From: Gigaspora rosea
Taxonomy: Eukaryota; Glomeromycota; Glomeromycetes; Diversisporales; Gigasporaceae
Assembly (NCBI GenBank): GCA_003550325.1
Contig: QKWP01000339.1
Location: 228,349-292,348, forward strand
Direction: 5' to 3'
Length of the DNA stretch: 64,000 nucleotides
Part shown: piece by piece, positions 43,768 to 55,400 of the stretch
How the letters are laid out: the number at the start of each line of letters is the position of its first letter
How positions within the stretch are numbered: position 1 is the first letter of the stretch
Notes under the pieces: generated by a model
Databases searched by the model: none
The model's input: the letters and a program-made list of their open reading frames with translations, nothing else
What the model was told of the DNA's origin: nothing
Program-made: the position numbers and the translations under genes

Positions 43768-44570
43768 CCCGAAAAATAAGCTACCTTTTTTGGCCGATTT
43801 TGAACACAAAAAATCAGAGGTAACTTATAAAACGATTTTTAGTTAATCGATTATAATCGCTACATAGTAAAGTCTAAATTGTACTAAGCAAATCGATTAA
43901 AGTCGCATAATTAAACTTATTCAGAAGATCAAAATACGTATACTCTGAAATTTTCATATAAATCGGATAACTTTTTATTATTTGACTTTTAATTTTTACG
44001 CTCAACGTATATGTTTTTTTTAAAAAAATTTTTTTTTCGTTGAACGTAAAAATTAAAAGTCAAATAATAAAAGGTTATCCAATTTATATGAAAATTTCAG
44101 AGTATACGTATTTTGATCTTCTGAATATGTTTACTTATGCGACTTTAATCGATTTGCTTAGTAAAATTTAGACTTTACTATGTATAAACGATTATCTATG
44201 ATAGTTGCTACATAGTAAAGTCTAAATTTTACTAAGTAAATCGATTAGTGTCGCATAAATAAACTTATTCAGAAGATCAAAATACGTATACTCTGAAATT
44301 TTCATATAAATCAGATAACTTTTTATTATTCGACTTTTAATTTTTACGTTCAACGAAAAAAAAATTTTTTTAAAAAAAAACATATATGTTGAGCGTAAAA
44401 ATTAAAAGTCAAATAATAAAAAGTTATCCAATTTATATGAAAATTTCAGGGTATACGTATTTTGATCTTCTGAATAAGTTTACTTATGCGACTTTAATCG
44501 ATTTGCTTAGTAAAATTTAAACTTTACTATGTAGCAACGATCATCGATCGTGGGGTAGCTTATTTTTAGA
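43768..44570. repeat. Double hairpin with GGTAGCTTATTTTT ends
   Basis: Outer ends CGAAAAATAAGCTACC and the inverse of GGGGTAGCTTATTTTTAG enclose two consecutive hairpins of about 330 bp (43858-44195 and 44207-44535). In each, ACATAGTAAAGTCTAAATT... reads forward and then back through a CAAATAATAAAAAGTTATCC arm. The two hairpins are near-copies of each other. Confidence 0.8.
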
Positions 44571-44995
44571 ACTAAAAATTTTATCTTTTGGTGTGACAAA
44601 GGGGTATAAAGGCGTTTTTACGTTTTTGGATTAAAACAAGGTGGTACGTTATATAGCATATGTACATACATACTAGGCTCTTCAAGTGCTAGCATGTGCA
44701 AAGGACCTTAGTATGTACATACAAAACCTGTTTGAATTTTAATATGCAAGTTTATATACATGAGAATTTTTTTTAAAAAAAATAACATGCTACTACTGTT
44801 TATATATGTGAGAATTTTTTTTAAAAAATAACATGCTAACTACTAAAAAATTATAATTTTATATATTGTATAGCTTATATAAAATTTTATACTATAATTA
44901 ATAAGGTTAGAATTTTATTTGCGTATTTTTTTAATTTTTTTTATTGTAAGGAATAAAGTTAGCGTACTGATATTATAAAAAAGTCATGCGTACAG

Positions 44996-45181
44996 AGGAC
45001 CCCTGAATACATTTATATCACATTATTTTTTTATATCACCTTTGGTTGTACACTTAATAATACAATTTCCTAAAAAACATAAGTGTAACCGTACAATTTT
45101 GACATTTTAATACTAGTAAACATAGTAGATATCACGTCAATTATTACAACGAACATTTTTTATAATCTATTCAGGGGCCCT
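44996..45181. mobile_element. AGGACCC-family MITE, 186 bp
   Basis: Ends AGGACCCCTGAATACATTTA and the inverse of ATCTATTCAGGGGCCCT with a perfect 8-bp duplication, GCGTACAG (44988-44995 and 45182-45189). Eight bases suggest hAT-type transposition. Confidence 0.88.
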
Positions 45182-45245
45182 GCGTACAGCAATTAATAAA
45201 AAATTTAAAAGTCACCTTACCTATCTATGTATATTTCGGGGACCT

Positions 45246-45660
45246 ATTAATCGATTAATTGATTAATCAATTAATCGATTATGTATGAAAACTATAATCG
45301 TTAAGATTCTTAACGATTGTAACGTCAGTGCACAAAAATTAACAATTGTAATGATTGTGACATCAGTTGCACTAAATTATGATCATTAAGAATCTTAATG
45401 ATTGTGCATGTCAGTGCATTAATATTATGATCGTTAAGAATCTTAACGATTGTGCATAATCTTGCATAAAAATTATGTTAGTACATGATCGTGACGTCAG
45501 TGCACTAAAATTACAATTGTTAAGAATCTTAATGATTGTGCATGATCGTCTTAACGATTGTATGAAATTATGATTGTTAAGAATCTTAATGATTGTGCAC
45601 ATCAGTGCACAAAAATTACAATTGTTAAGATCTTAATGATCATGCACGTTAGTGCACAGA
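45246..45660. repeat. Palindromic satellite type B, continuation
   Basis: Same units as 42768-43372 (AACGATTGTGCATGTCAGTG, GTTAAGAATCTTAACG); continuous with them before the 43373-45245 insertion. Confidence 0.8.
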
Positions 45661-45929
45661 AATTATGCGATAATTAAGATTAATAAACGTCGATATATGG
45701 ATATAATATTATGCACGATAGTATACAAATTTCAATTTTTCGTGTGATAATGTGTATTGACAGGCTTGTAAACAAAGTCACAAGATGGTACATTATTGTG
45801 AGTCACTGGACTTTTTATATAACAATTGGTCATGGACTTGTTTTGTTGTCTTTTTTAGTCATTGCCATTATCCATCGCAAGAACAAGCCAGTTTTTTCTA
45901 TTCATTCATTCGGGTGATATTTGAATTTG

Positions 45930-46240
45930 CAGAAAGAAGGTAAATTTGATGAACAATATAATTTAGGACACCGTTATCAATTTGGTACTGGTATAAAAGA
46001 GAAAACAAAAAAGAAACCATTTGAAGGTTACCTAAAGTTGGCAAAATAGTAATTCCGATGTACAGATATTACTGTAGCCATAGCATCTGCATTGCAAAGA
46101 TAGAAAAAACATTCAATTTGGTTTGAAATCGGTAAATGCAAGATATTCTATTGATCAAAGCAATCATGATTGTAGTAAATACAAATATGGCATTGGAATT
46201 AACCAGACAATGCAGAAGCATCCAACTAATAAATTTCTTG
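45930..46240 (+). pseudogene. Sel1-repeat fragment
   Basis: The plus-strand frame EGKFDEQYNLGHRYQFGTGI KEKTKKKPFEGYLKLAK is one Sel1 unit, followed by a stop. In another frame QSNHDCSKYKYGIGINQTMQ resembles the next unit. It is unrelated in position to the Sel1 piece at 5735-6180 and has no open frame longer than one repeat. Weak traces continue to about 46800. Confidence 0.6.
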
Positions 46241-46980
46241 CAAGGAAAGAAAGAGCGCATGCTGACTTCCTGAACTCTGTCCAGTAATAATCTTGGACCT
46301 GAAAAAGGAAAGCATCTCAGATTCACTTCAAGAGTGCCACAGTGATTTGTCAGCTTGTCTCAGCAATAACCTTATAACCTTAAGATAAAAAAAAGGTCTC
46401 CTAATAAAAACTATAATACTGAAAGGAGCGTCTGTCCTAGAACTCAGAAAGTGGAATTGGAATCCAAAACCTAGGAAAAATAGATGTGGCAAGACTAACG
46501 AAAAAATATAAGAGTGAATTGTATGTCCCATAGCAATTTACAGTTGCAGCAAAAATCGTTTAATTCCAAATAATGTATTAAGAGATGCTACTTCACCATT
46601 TAATGCAAGTTTCATCAATAATAGTGAAATCATTTCATACTCTAATTTTATTTCATCGGCAACTTGGTGCTTATCTTTAGTGGATACACTTTGTAAAACA
46701 CCATATTGGTGCTAATGCATCGATGCAAAAACATTGATCATTACTATAGCAGATGCACTTGCTTGAATGCAAGCTGACTTCTGATGCCTTTCAAGAAAAT
46801 AAATTTATATCAGAAAAGGGAAAGCATCTCAAGGTACACAGGAAATAGTAGATGCACTTTGCAAAAAAAAAAGAAAGGGAAATGCGTCTGGGCTGATCCC
46901 CTTTTGTTGTATTATGTGACCATCTTAAAAAAAATTAGACCCTACAGGAGCAGTAATACTGCTAAGACCTTGTGTGAAAT
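46241..46980. other. Intergenic stretch with possible gene relics
   Basis: Composition is less AT-rich than average; short frames contain Sel1-like phrases, but nothing can be assigned with confidence. Confidence 0.3.
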
Positions 46981-46988
46981 ATTAGATC

Positions 46989-47167
46989 AGGATCCCAAAA
47001 TATATATAAATAGGTCAGGTATAAGTTTGCTTATTTTTGAGGTATTTTATGCAAATCTTTTCTATTTATAGTAATTTTTTGCTTATTTTTGAAGTTTTTT
47101 TGCAGATCTTTTCTTTTTAAATAACTCTATAATTAACTTGACCTATCTATGTATATTTTGGGGTCCT
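46989..47167. mobile_element. AGGACCC-family MITE, 179 bp
   Basis: Ends AGGATCCCAAAATATATATA and the inverse of ATCTATGTATATTTTGGGGT CCT. Flanking octamers ATTAGATC and ATTAGGCC agree at six of eight bases. The interior (TTTGCTTATTTTTGAGG, GCAGATCTTTTCT) matches the inverse of the copy at 58048-58226. Confidence 0.85.
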
Positions 47168-47299
47168 ATTAGGCCTCGTATCTATAATAGCAGTTCAAGA
47201 ACTTTATTATTTGAGTTTTGTGGTTGCAATAATAGTGCAACAGCCTGTATGACAATTGGGCTAAAAGGTTAGAATTAGGCCCCACTGCAAGGATCTGAT

Positions 47300-47400
47300 G
47301 CTAGTAAAAAAAAGAAAATTGGATCCCAAGGGTAACCCACTGGTAACCCGCCGGGTGACCCACCCATTTTCACCCGGTTTGTTACAATATAACTGAGTCC
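47300..47400 (+). repeat. GGGTNACCC repeat cluster
   Basis: GGGTAACCCACTGGTAACCC, GCCGGGTGACCCACCC and TTTTCACCCGG stand together, similar to the GGGTC motifs in the element at 8664-10623. Probable remnant of a TIR. Confidence 0.4.
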
Positions 47401-47539
47401 AATCACAATAAAATAATTATTAATAAAAACTATTTTTGTATCTTAATAACAACAACGATTTTAAATTTTATGTTTGGTGTGCTTAGTTTGTATGAAAATT
47501 TATGGAAAAAACTGTTCATGTCAACCAATAAACCTATGT

Positions 47540-48310
47540 AAAAATGATCTAAAATAAATAAAATAGATCATTAAGAATCTTAATGATCTATTTTAAATTG
47601 TTAATGATCTATTTTAGATCATTAAGAATCTTAATGAGATCATTAATTTAAAATCTAAACATAGATCATTAAGAATCTTAATAACTTAAATGCACAATCA
47701 TTAAGATTCTTAATGATCATGCACAATCATAATTTAATTAAATTTAATGTTTTTTTTTTAATTTTTTTATATAAAATTTTATATAAATTTTTATTAATTA
47801 ATTGTTAATATTCTTAACGATCTATTTTAGACTGTTAAAAATCTTAACGATCCATTTTAGATCATTAAGAATCTTAATGATTCTTAATAATAAATAAATC
47901 GTTAAAATTCTTTTAGATTATTAATGATCTAAAATAGATCATTAAGATTCTTAACAATCTAAAACAGATTGTTAAGAATCTTAATGATTAATTAATAAAT
48001 ATTTACATAAAATTTTATAAAAAAAAATATTAAATTTAATTAAATTATTTTTAAACTAATAATTTAATTAAATTTAATATTTTTTTAATTTTTTTTATAT
48101 AAAATTTTATGTAAATTTTTATAAATTAATGTTAAGATTCTTAACGATCTTTTTTAAATTATTAATAATCTAAAATAAATTATTAAGATTCTTGACAATT
48201 TAAAATAAATTGTTAAGAATCTTAATGATTAATTAATAAAAATTTTATATAAAAAAATTAAAAAAAAACATTAAATTTAATTAAATTATAGTTTAACTAT
48301 AATTTAATTT
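47540..48310. repeat. Palindromic satellite, block 4
   Basis: TTAAGATTCTTAA and GATCTAAAATAGATC units as in block 1, with TTTAATTAAATTTAATGTTT modules in both orientations and a truncated long palindrome centred near 48293. Confidence 0.8.
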
Positions 48311-48539
48311 TTTTTTTTAATCTTTGACACGTCTTGCCAATATTTTATTAAAACCAGTATTGAGTACTATTTATAGCCCGTTAATACATGATACTTAAAA
48401 CTAAAATTCGACATCATGTGGTTACTTCAAGAGCACCTATATGCGACTGGTCGCACTACCTTACGGATAAAGCAGATATAAACTTTGTCAGCTCATGTCA
48501 AAGAGTAACAAAGGATTTCCTTTCAAATCCCTCCCACCT

Positions 48540-49435
48540 AGCATCAATGGTGAGGATAAAATCAACTATTCAAGAAAAACAAATAAAATAAGAAACAAAA
48601 GAGATAAAAAAGGGGGAATAACTACAAAACCTAGATGAAAAACCAAAACTAGCAAAAATAATAAAAATGAAAGGTGAGAGAAACGAAGAAAAACTCTATG
48701 CTAATGATGTAAACTAACAAAAGAAAATATAAAAAGCCACACAGGGCAAAAGAAAAAGTAGATAAAAATTATATAATACTGCACGAAACCATATCTGGCA
48801 AAGTATTATATGTACATCAAAGAAAGGAAAAGAAAAAGAAAAGAAAAAAACTATGCCTAAAAGAAACTTCTAGAAGAAAAGAAATTTTTTCTAGTATTTT
48901 CTCCAGATCATCCTCACATGTCATTCATTGTTTATTTTGCAGGCATTGAAACTTACTCCTGACCGGGCTCCGATTCGGTAAGCGCATTTCCAAATTGGAA
49001 GAAGTAAACATTGCTGATCTTTTGGAGAAGATAAGCTAGATTTCCTATTTTTGGTGAAAATTTTGAAAAAACCAAGGAGAAATAACGAGGGAACCAAAAC
49101 TTGTAAAGAGTGTAAGCTTTATGTTTTGTAGAATAGTATTGATAACCAAAAGTATGTTTCTGTCTAAACTTTCACATCTTTTGACAAAAAACTTCAGAGT
49201 TTTAGCTCTACTACATTTTCTATAGCAACAAAGTCTTCCACCCAGAGAACCAAACCCACAAGGAGAAATCTTTTTGCAGCTCTATTTAAGCCATCTCACA
49301 TGCAATCTGAAGTCCTATATCCAAGCTGCTTCTAGATAAAGTTTTTGTTTATATAAAAATATTAACTACAAAATTTTCGTAGGTTGGCGTTTATGAAAAT
49401 TTTCGGTCCAGAGGATCGTCAGAAAGAGTTTCCTG
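48540..49435 (+). repeat. 0.9-kb core sequence, copy 2
   Basis: Same order of landmarks as 36960-37800 (GATGAAAAACCAAA, ATATGTACATCAAAGAAAGG, GTAAACATTGCTGATCTTTT, GAAAGAGTTTCC). Flanked on both sides by satellite blocks. Confidence 0.7.
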
Positions 49436-49489
49436 ACTATAATTTAATTAAATTTAATGTTTTTTTTTAATTTTTTTATATAAAATTTT

Positions 49490-50619
49490 GAAATATAATT
49501 AAAATAACCAGTAGTGATGATCACTACTGGTTACACAGCAGTATAAAAAGATCTGCTATTCTGGTTTTTTTCGTTTCTTTACTTCCTTTTTTTCTCTTTA
49601 TTACTACAGTACTAAGTTTTTTTTATTACCATTTTAGTGGTGTGCTTTGTTCGTCGTTGGTGTCGCCCATTCAGTATTCCTTGCAACGTTTTCTCTTTGT
49701 TTCTGGTGTCGTGTTTTCCTTGTAACGCAGTTTGTACCACCCAGTTTAGTGTTTTTCTTTCGCGTTTGGTAGCGTCTAATTTGGTGATTCTTGTAACATG
49801 TTTTTTTTTGTCGTAAATGTCGCTATATGTCTTTTCTTTCGTCGTTTGCGTCGTCGAATTTGGTACTTTTTTAGGCATGAGTTAGTGTTTCTTATGGGTA
49901 CAGCTAAGTATTTCGTTTCTGTTGTTTTCAGTTTCATTTTTCGTGTTAATGCAGTACTAACTCTTCATTTCAGGTATTAAATTGTTCACGTAGTCCGTGT
50001 TTTTATTTTTGCTGCTATTAATTGGAATGCTTTATTGTTGGTGTTGAGTTTTTTGCATTATATTGGCACTTTTTCGTCATTTTGGTGTTTTCTTGTGTGA
50101 TTAAAGAGATAAGTTTTCCATTTTTTTTGTTCTGTATTATGTTGGTGTACTCTTCTTTTCTATAACAAGTTTATTCGGTGTAGGTGGCCATCGCATATCA
50201 TTCTTTTGGTGTTTCTTCCAAAGTCTTTGTTTGTCGTATGCTATTAAGATATTGTTTTGCTAGTCATTAGTTGGAACTTAGTTAGAGTTAGGGTTAGGGA
50301 TTGGATATAGTTGATTGTGCTAGGGATCTAGTAAAATGGATCAACACAGAGGTGATAGCTGTAGCGAGCGACTATTGAGTTTGCTTCGCTTACCCTCGTA
50401 GATGTTGCTACGTGTAATCAAATCGTGATGTATTTGTTTCTTTAAAATTTTTAATAAATGTATATTATAGTTGTATTACATAAAATGATATAAAAAAGTA
50501 TACAGTATTATGGTGCGATTAATCGCATAACGTATAATTAGTTATTAAAATAAATTAATATTTTTTTGGTTATACAAAAGAGTGGTGAAGGTCACCATTG
50601 GTTATAGTTAGTAATATTT
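49490..50619. mobile_element. MULE-like element with palindromic TIRs, fourth copy
   Basis: Left end GAAATATAATTAAAATAACC then AGTAGTGATGATCACTACT; right end the inverse of GGTTATAGTTAGTAATATTT. A perfect 9-bp duplication, TAAAATTTT, flanks it (49481-49489 and 50620-50628). Joining the flanks recreates the usual satellite sequence. The interior has GGTGTC/GTCGTC-rich sequence, an 88-codon Thr/Lys-rich frame at 49612-49878 (minus) of unknown meaning, and TTAGAGTTAGGGTTAGGG at about 50284. Confidence 0.82.
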
Positions 50620-50628
50620 TAAAATTTT

Positions 50629-51640
50629 AAGTAAATTTTTATTAATTAATCGTTAAGATTCTTAATGATCATATCTCTGTACACTAACATGCACAATTGT
50701 TAAGATTCTTAATGATCATAATTTTCATGCACTAACATGCACAATTGTTAATATTCTTAATAATCATAATTTTCATGCACTAAATGCACAATCGTTAAGA
50801 TTCTTAACGATTATACACAATCATAATTTAATTAAATTTAATATTTTTTAATTTTTTTATATAAAATTTTATATAAATTTTTATTAATTATTGTTAAGAT
50901 TCTTAACAATCTATTTTAGATCGTTAAGAATCTTAACGATCTATTTTAGATCATTAAGAATCTTAATGATTCTTAATAATAAATAGATCATTAAAATTCT
51001 TTTAAATCATTAATAATCTAAAATAGATCATTAAGATTTTTAACAATCTAAAATAGATTGTTAAGAATATTAACAATTAATTAATAAAAATTTACATAAA
51101 ATTTTATAAAAAAACATTAAATTTAATTAAATTATAGTTAAACTAATAATTTAATTAAATTTAATATTTTTTTTAATTTTTTTATATAAAATTTTATGTA
51201 AATTTTTATTAATTAATCAGTAAGATTCTTAACGATCTATTTTAAATTGTTAATAATCTAAAATATATCATTAAGATTCTTAATGATCTAAATAGATTGT
51301 TAAGAACCTTAACGATTAATTAATAAAAATTTTATATAAAAAATAAAAAAAAAACATTAAATTTAATTAAATTATAGTTTAACTATAATTTAATTAAATT
51401 TAATGTTTTTTTTTTAATTTTTTTATATAAACTTTTAAGTAAATTTTTATTAATTAATCATTAAGATTCTTAATGATCACATTTTTGTGTACAATTGGTA
51501 AGATTCTTAACAATCATAATTTTCATACACTAACATGCACAATTATTAAGATTCTTACTGATCATGCACAATTGTAATTTAATTAAATTTAATATTTTTT
51601 TTAATTATTTTATATAAAATTTTATTTAAATTTTGATTTT
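50629..51640. repeat. Palindromic satellite, block 5, with long palindrome
   Basis: Both unit types occur. A long inverted repeat (about 51313-51460, centre 51380) repeats the one at 38010-38165 almost exactly. Confidence 0.82.
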
Positions 51641-51649
51641 TAATTCAGT

Positions 51650-52900
51650 TTTAATTATTCTAAATTATTTTTTTTATTATTAGTATACATGCATCATAAG
51701 AAACCAAGATCGTTACGATCTCTTAAAACAGTCTATATATGCTTACTAGAGTGGCACTCTTTACAATCGAATGAAAAAGTACTTCAGAAGCTCTTTTCAT
51801 GAATTACTATATAGTAAGCTTTATTTTCTATTTATTTTTTCTTTCAATTCAGTTTAAATTATTTAAATTATTTTATTTTAAATTATTTAATTTTATTTTA
51901 TATAATTCTTTATATAAACTATTTTATACTAATAAAACTATTTTTATACTAATACTACACTAATCCTAACTCTAACTTTAAACCACACAAGTACCACTTG
52001 CACCAATCTGTAATCTAACCCATATAATAATACTGAAATAAATTAGTATGACAATGAAATATAGAACAAACAATAAGACAGAAGCTGAGTTTAAGAAGAC
52101 AAGTATTTTTCTTATATTATATTCTTTCTTTTTTTTTAACTTGAACTAATCTTTCTTTTTTTTTGTAGATTTTGATTTCTGAATTTATACTAGGAGCAAA
52201 GAAGTATACGAAAAGAGGCACTGGCATAAGCAACAAAAAGAGGTACTAGTAAATGACAACAACACTAGCAATGAAATAAGGCACCAATAAACAATGATGA
52301 CACTAGTAATACAAAGAAGCATGACTCTAGTGATGAAAAAAAGCAGTAAAGTTTCGATGGTACAAATAAAAAATTAAATGATATAAACAAAAAAAAGGGT
52401 TGTATATATATATAATTTGTATAACTGGGGAGATCAGATTTTTAAGTGACCCAGAAAATCTCATCTACATCCTGTATCTGTCTTGGAACATGATATATTT
52501 TTTTTTAATAAACTGTGATATAGTAATTAATCATTAAGAATCTTAACAATTATAATTTAGTAATTGATTATTAAGAATCTTAACAATTATTAATCATTAA
52601 GAATCTTAATTATTATAATTTAATAGTTGATTGTTAGGAATCATAATGGTTATAATTTAGAAGTTGATTGTTAAAATCTTAATATATACTAAATATCGAT
52701 TTCTAACAATTAATTGATAATTAACGATTTATATAAATTCGATGATAATCAATCAATAGTTGCATATCGATTATAATCTATTTCTAATATTTATCAATTT
52801 TTGATAAGTATTAATTTATAACCAAAATATCGATATATATCGCTATATTCTAAATGTAATATATCGATTTGTTGCTAAATATCGATAATTATCTGTCTAA
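51650..52900. repeat. Low-complexity stretch with AATCGTTAAGAATC and TATCGAT clusters
   Basis: 52150-52380 has GGCACTGGCA/ACTAGTAATGA-type short repeats similar to 33700-33870. 52530-52680 has TTAAGAATCTTAA units, and 52690-52890 has TATCGAT units. No gene. Confidence 0.5.
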
Positions 52901-54032
52901 AATATTTGCTAATGTAACTAAATATCATCTTACCTGAACCCTGTAATACACATTTTGATCACACCTTTCATCTGTATCATACTTTATTATTATTTTCAGT
53001 GATATCAATTTATTAATATTTCCCATATTAGCATCAGCAGCATTAGCGTCTTCGTATTATTGTGGTGATTTAGTGTTAAATCATCCCTTTACTCTCCACG
53101 TATTATACACACCACCCTTATTATACTTTGTGACTTTTAAAATAATACATTTATATGCCTTTTTTCATAATCAGTTGGAGCTTTAAATTGGCACTATTGT
53201 CTATAATATTTTACTGCTCTCCCAATACAACCGTTATATTTGGTACTGATTGTGTGAATTTGAAATAACCCACTCAAACATTTCTTATATAACATCTTAA
53301 AATTAATTTACTAGATAAACTATTAAACAAACTATAAAACTTATCTGAGTATAAATATGGCTTAATGTAGTTAAATTCTGCAGCTAGTAAACCTTGCGCA
53401 GCAACCGAACCTGGCTCTATAGCCTAATCCTGCTAATCTAGCACAGCAACCCAATCCTCTTCAACAGCTGCAACAACCTCTGGTATAGCAACCTCTACTG
53501 CAGCAACTGCCACAACAGTCCAATTTGGTACTGCTCTTGCAAGTGTCTAATGGCATGGATAACTTGGTGGCTCAAATTGGACTTCTAATACAACAAATAC
53601 AGGCTGCTCCAGCTCTCCAAGTCAATTATAATGCTCCTAATCATGAACTGAACTTAGTTCATTACTAAGACTTCTTGAGAGGAGATCAGGACCCTATAAC
53701 TTGGTTAGATGAAGTGGAAAAGGCCTTTGCTGCGAATTTATTAAATAATGATCGTAAAATAGCTGTGATTGTCCCATACCTAAAAGGTGTAGCTGCTACT
53801 TGGTGGTCTACTGCACAAAGGCAACCACAACCTATTACTGTATAAAACAGGCTTTGCTCAGCCTAATTAAAGTTTTCAATCTAATTTTATCATGCAGTTT
53901 AGGACTCTCGCTTTAGAAGGGAAATAGTTTGCCCAACTGGCTATGCAGAAGCAGCAAATTGACGATAATGTAGTGATGTAGACACTTACCATTTTGCGGT
54001 CCAAGAGTTGCTTTGTAGAATAGAAACAGGTG

Positions 54033-54739
54033 AGGACCCTGAATAATCTATATGAGGTTATATTTGATATTTGAGCATTATAGTAAAATTTTTTTGGTTA
54101 GTGCTTTTGGTTTGGTATATATAAGCTACATTTCATACATTAGATCGAACTTTTACTCATATTTAACTTTTTTTGAAATACAACGTCTCTAAAAAAAAAA
54201 AAAAANNNNNNNNNNNNNNNNNNNNAAAAAAAAAAAAAACAGGATGTTCCCTAAAAAAAAAAACAGAATTTTAAAGTTCAAAATCTCTTAAGCCCATTTG
54301 ATCCGTAAGCTGCCAAGGATTATAAATATATATACCACAAATTGTACCAAAAAACTTAAAAAAAAAATCACCCACCATTTTGACCAATTTTTATCATCTC
54401 TCCCGTTTACCCCTCTCCCTTTTACTCCTTTTTCCCTTTTACCCCTCTCTTCCTTTTACCTCTCTCTCCCTTTTACCCCTCTCTCTTTTTTACTCTTCTC
54501 TCCTTTTACCTACCGGATTACTATTATAGCCCAGATTTTTCATTAGCACATTTCAAATATAACATTTATAAAAATTACCCCTATTAGCATTCTTTAAAAT
54601 ATACCTATTTTGCTATTTAGCAGGTTTCAAATATAAACCTTTTCTCCAATACCTACTTTTTAAATATAACCTTTTTTGAAAAATGGCCCTCCATTAGCTA
54701 TTTTTCAACTATGACCTCATATAGATTATTTGGGGTTCT
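54033..54739. mobile_element. AGGACCC-family element in Ty3-2 gag, containing the assembly gap
   Basis: Ends AGGACCCTGAATAATCTATA (then TGAGG) and the inverse of CCTCATATAGATTATTTGGG (then GTTCT). Flanking octamers AACAGGTG and GACAGGTA share ACAGGT. Interior: poly(A) with the N gap, a CCCCTCTCCCTTTTAC-type pyrimidine array at 54400-54510 and poor-complexity sequence. Confidence 0.75.
54206..54225. other. Assembly gap of 20 N
   Basis: Twenty N between two poly(A) runs; the true length is unknown, so the enclosing element's size is uncertain. Confidence 0.98.
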
Positions 54740-55114
54740 GACAGGTACTCAGCTATATCCTGAGACTGCTAAGGTATAGCTCTTTTTGAATGGGCTAAGA
54801 CCAGATATTGTTCTAGCAGTGGCTCCATTTATCCCCAATACCTTACAAGCAACCTATGAACAAGCCAAGGCTTATAAAGGTGCTTCAACAAAACCTGTCG
54901 TATTTACCTACACCAATTAGCACTTTATATTCCTTTCAGCTTGCTGCTAGAAGTCCTGCTGGTTCTGTACCAGTAGTACCTACATTTGAGTCAGCAATTG
55001 AGAAACTGACAGAAGCAGTAAACAAAATGTTAAATCAACTTCAGGAGCAGCAGACATCTACTTCCAATAGTTTTTCCAAACTAGTATATTATAAGTTTGG
55101 AAAACTGGGACATA

Positions 55115-55364
55115 TGGGGGTGAATTAATAGAAAAGGGACAAATTTTTTCTAAGTAAAAGTTTACTTGATTTTAAGCTTAAATATCTTAACAACTATTTT
55201 AATAAATTTAATAATTTTTTTTTATTTTAATTCTATATAATTTCAAGATTAAAATAAAAAATTTTTTAGCAAATTTGATTAAATAGTTGTCAAGATATTT
55301 TAGTTTAAAAATTAAAAAAATTTTACTAAAAATGATTTGTCTCTTTTCTACTGACTCACCCCCA
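55115..55364. mobile_element. Foldback mariner-type MITE in the gag zinc knuckle
   Basis: Ends TGGGGGTGAATTAATAGAAA and the inverse of TTTTCTACTGACTCACCCCC A, with TA on both sides (55113-55114 and 55365-55366); ATAT as a 4-bp duplication fits equally. The two halves pair over nearly the whole 250 bp. Taking it out with one TA rejoins the knuckle in frame. Confidence 0.85.
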
Positions 55365-55400
55365 TATTAGTAGGAATTGCTGTACCCCAGTAATGTATAA

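Larger units (their letters stand above)
43373..45245. mobile_element. 1.87-kb member of the AGGACCC TIR family
   Basis: Ends AGGACCCCAAAATATACATA (then GATAGGTCAGG) and the inverse of CCTATCTATGTATATTTCGG (then GGACCT). ATTAATC flanks both sides (43366-43372 and 45246-45252), although the flanks are ATTAATCG-rich. The interior contains a double hairpin (43768-44570) and a smaller family member with its own perfect duplication (44996-45181). No transposase was found. Confidence 0.75.
53380..55400 (+). pseudogene. gag: Ty3-2 gag, split by two MITEs
   Basis: A Gln-rich N-terminus (NLAQQPN, QQPLLQQLPQQ) leads to the capsid signature FLRGDQDPITWLDEVEKAFA and VPYLKGVAATWWSTAQ. The frame ELLCRIETG is interrupted at 54033 and continues after 54739 as TQLYPETAKV and FLNGLRPDIVLAVAPF. 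The zinc knuckle VYYKFGKLGH is interrupted at 55115 and continues after 55364 as SRNC; its first two cysteines are Tyr and Phe. Stops occur at several places. Confidence 0.85.

Noticed and set aside
45711-45917. 68-codon frame with a possible membrane segment
   Set aside because: No homology recognised; it lies between the satellite and the Sel1 relic and may be chance.
35816-51640. Regularly spaced palindromes resembling a CRISPR array
   Set aside because: The units have no unique spacers, orientation alternates, and the context is eukaryotic with introns and Gypsy elements.
54298-54546. 82-codon Pro/Phe/Leu-rich frame
   Set aside because: It is a translated CCCTTTTAC-type pyrimidine repeat inside the AGGACCC-family element beside the assembly gap.
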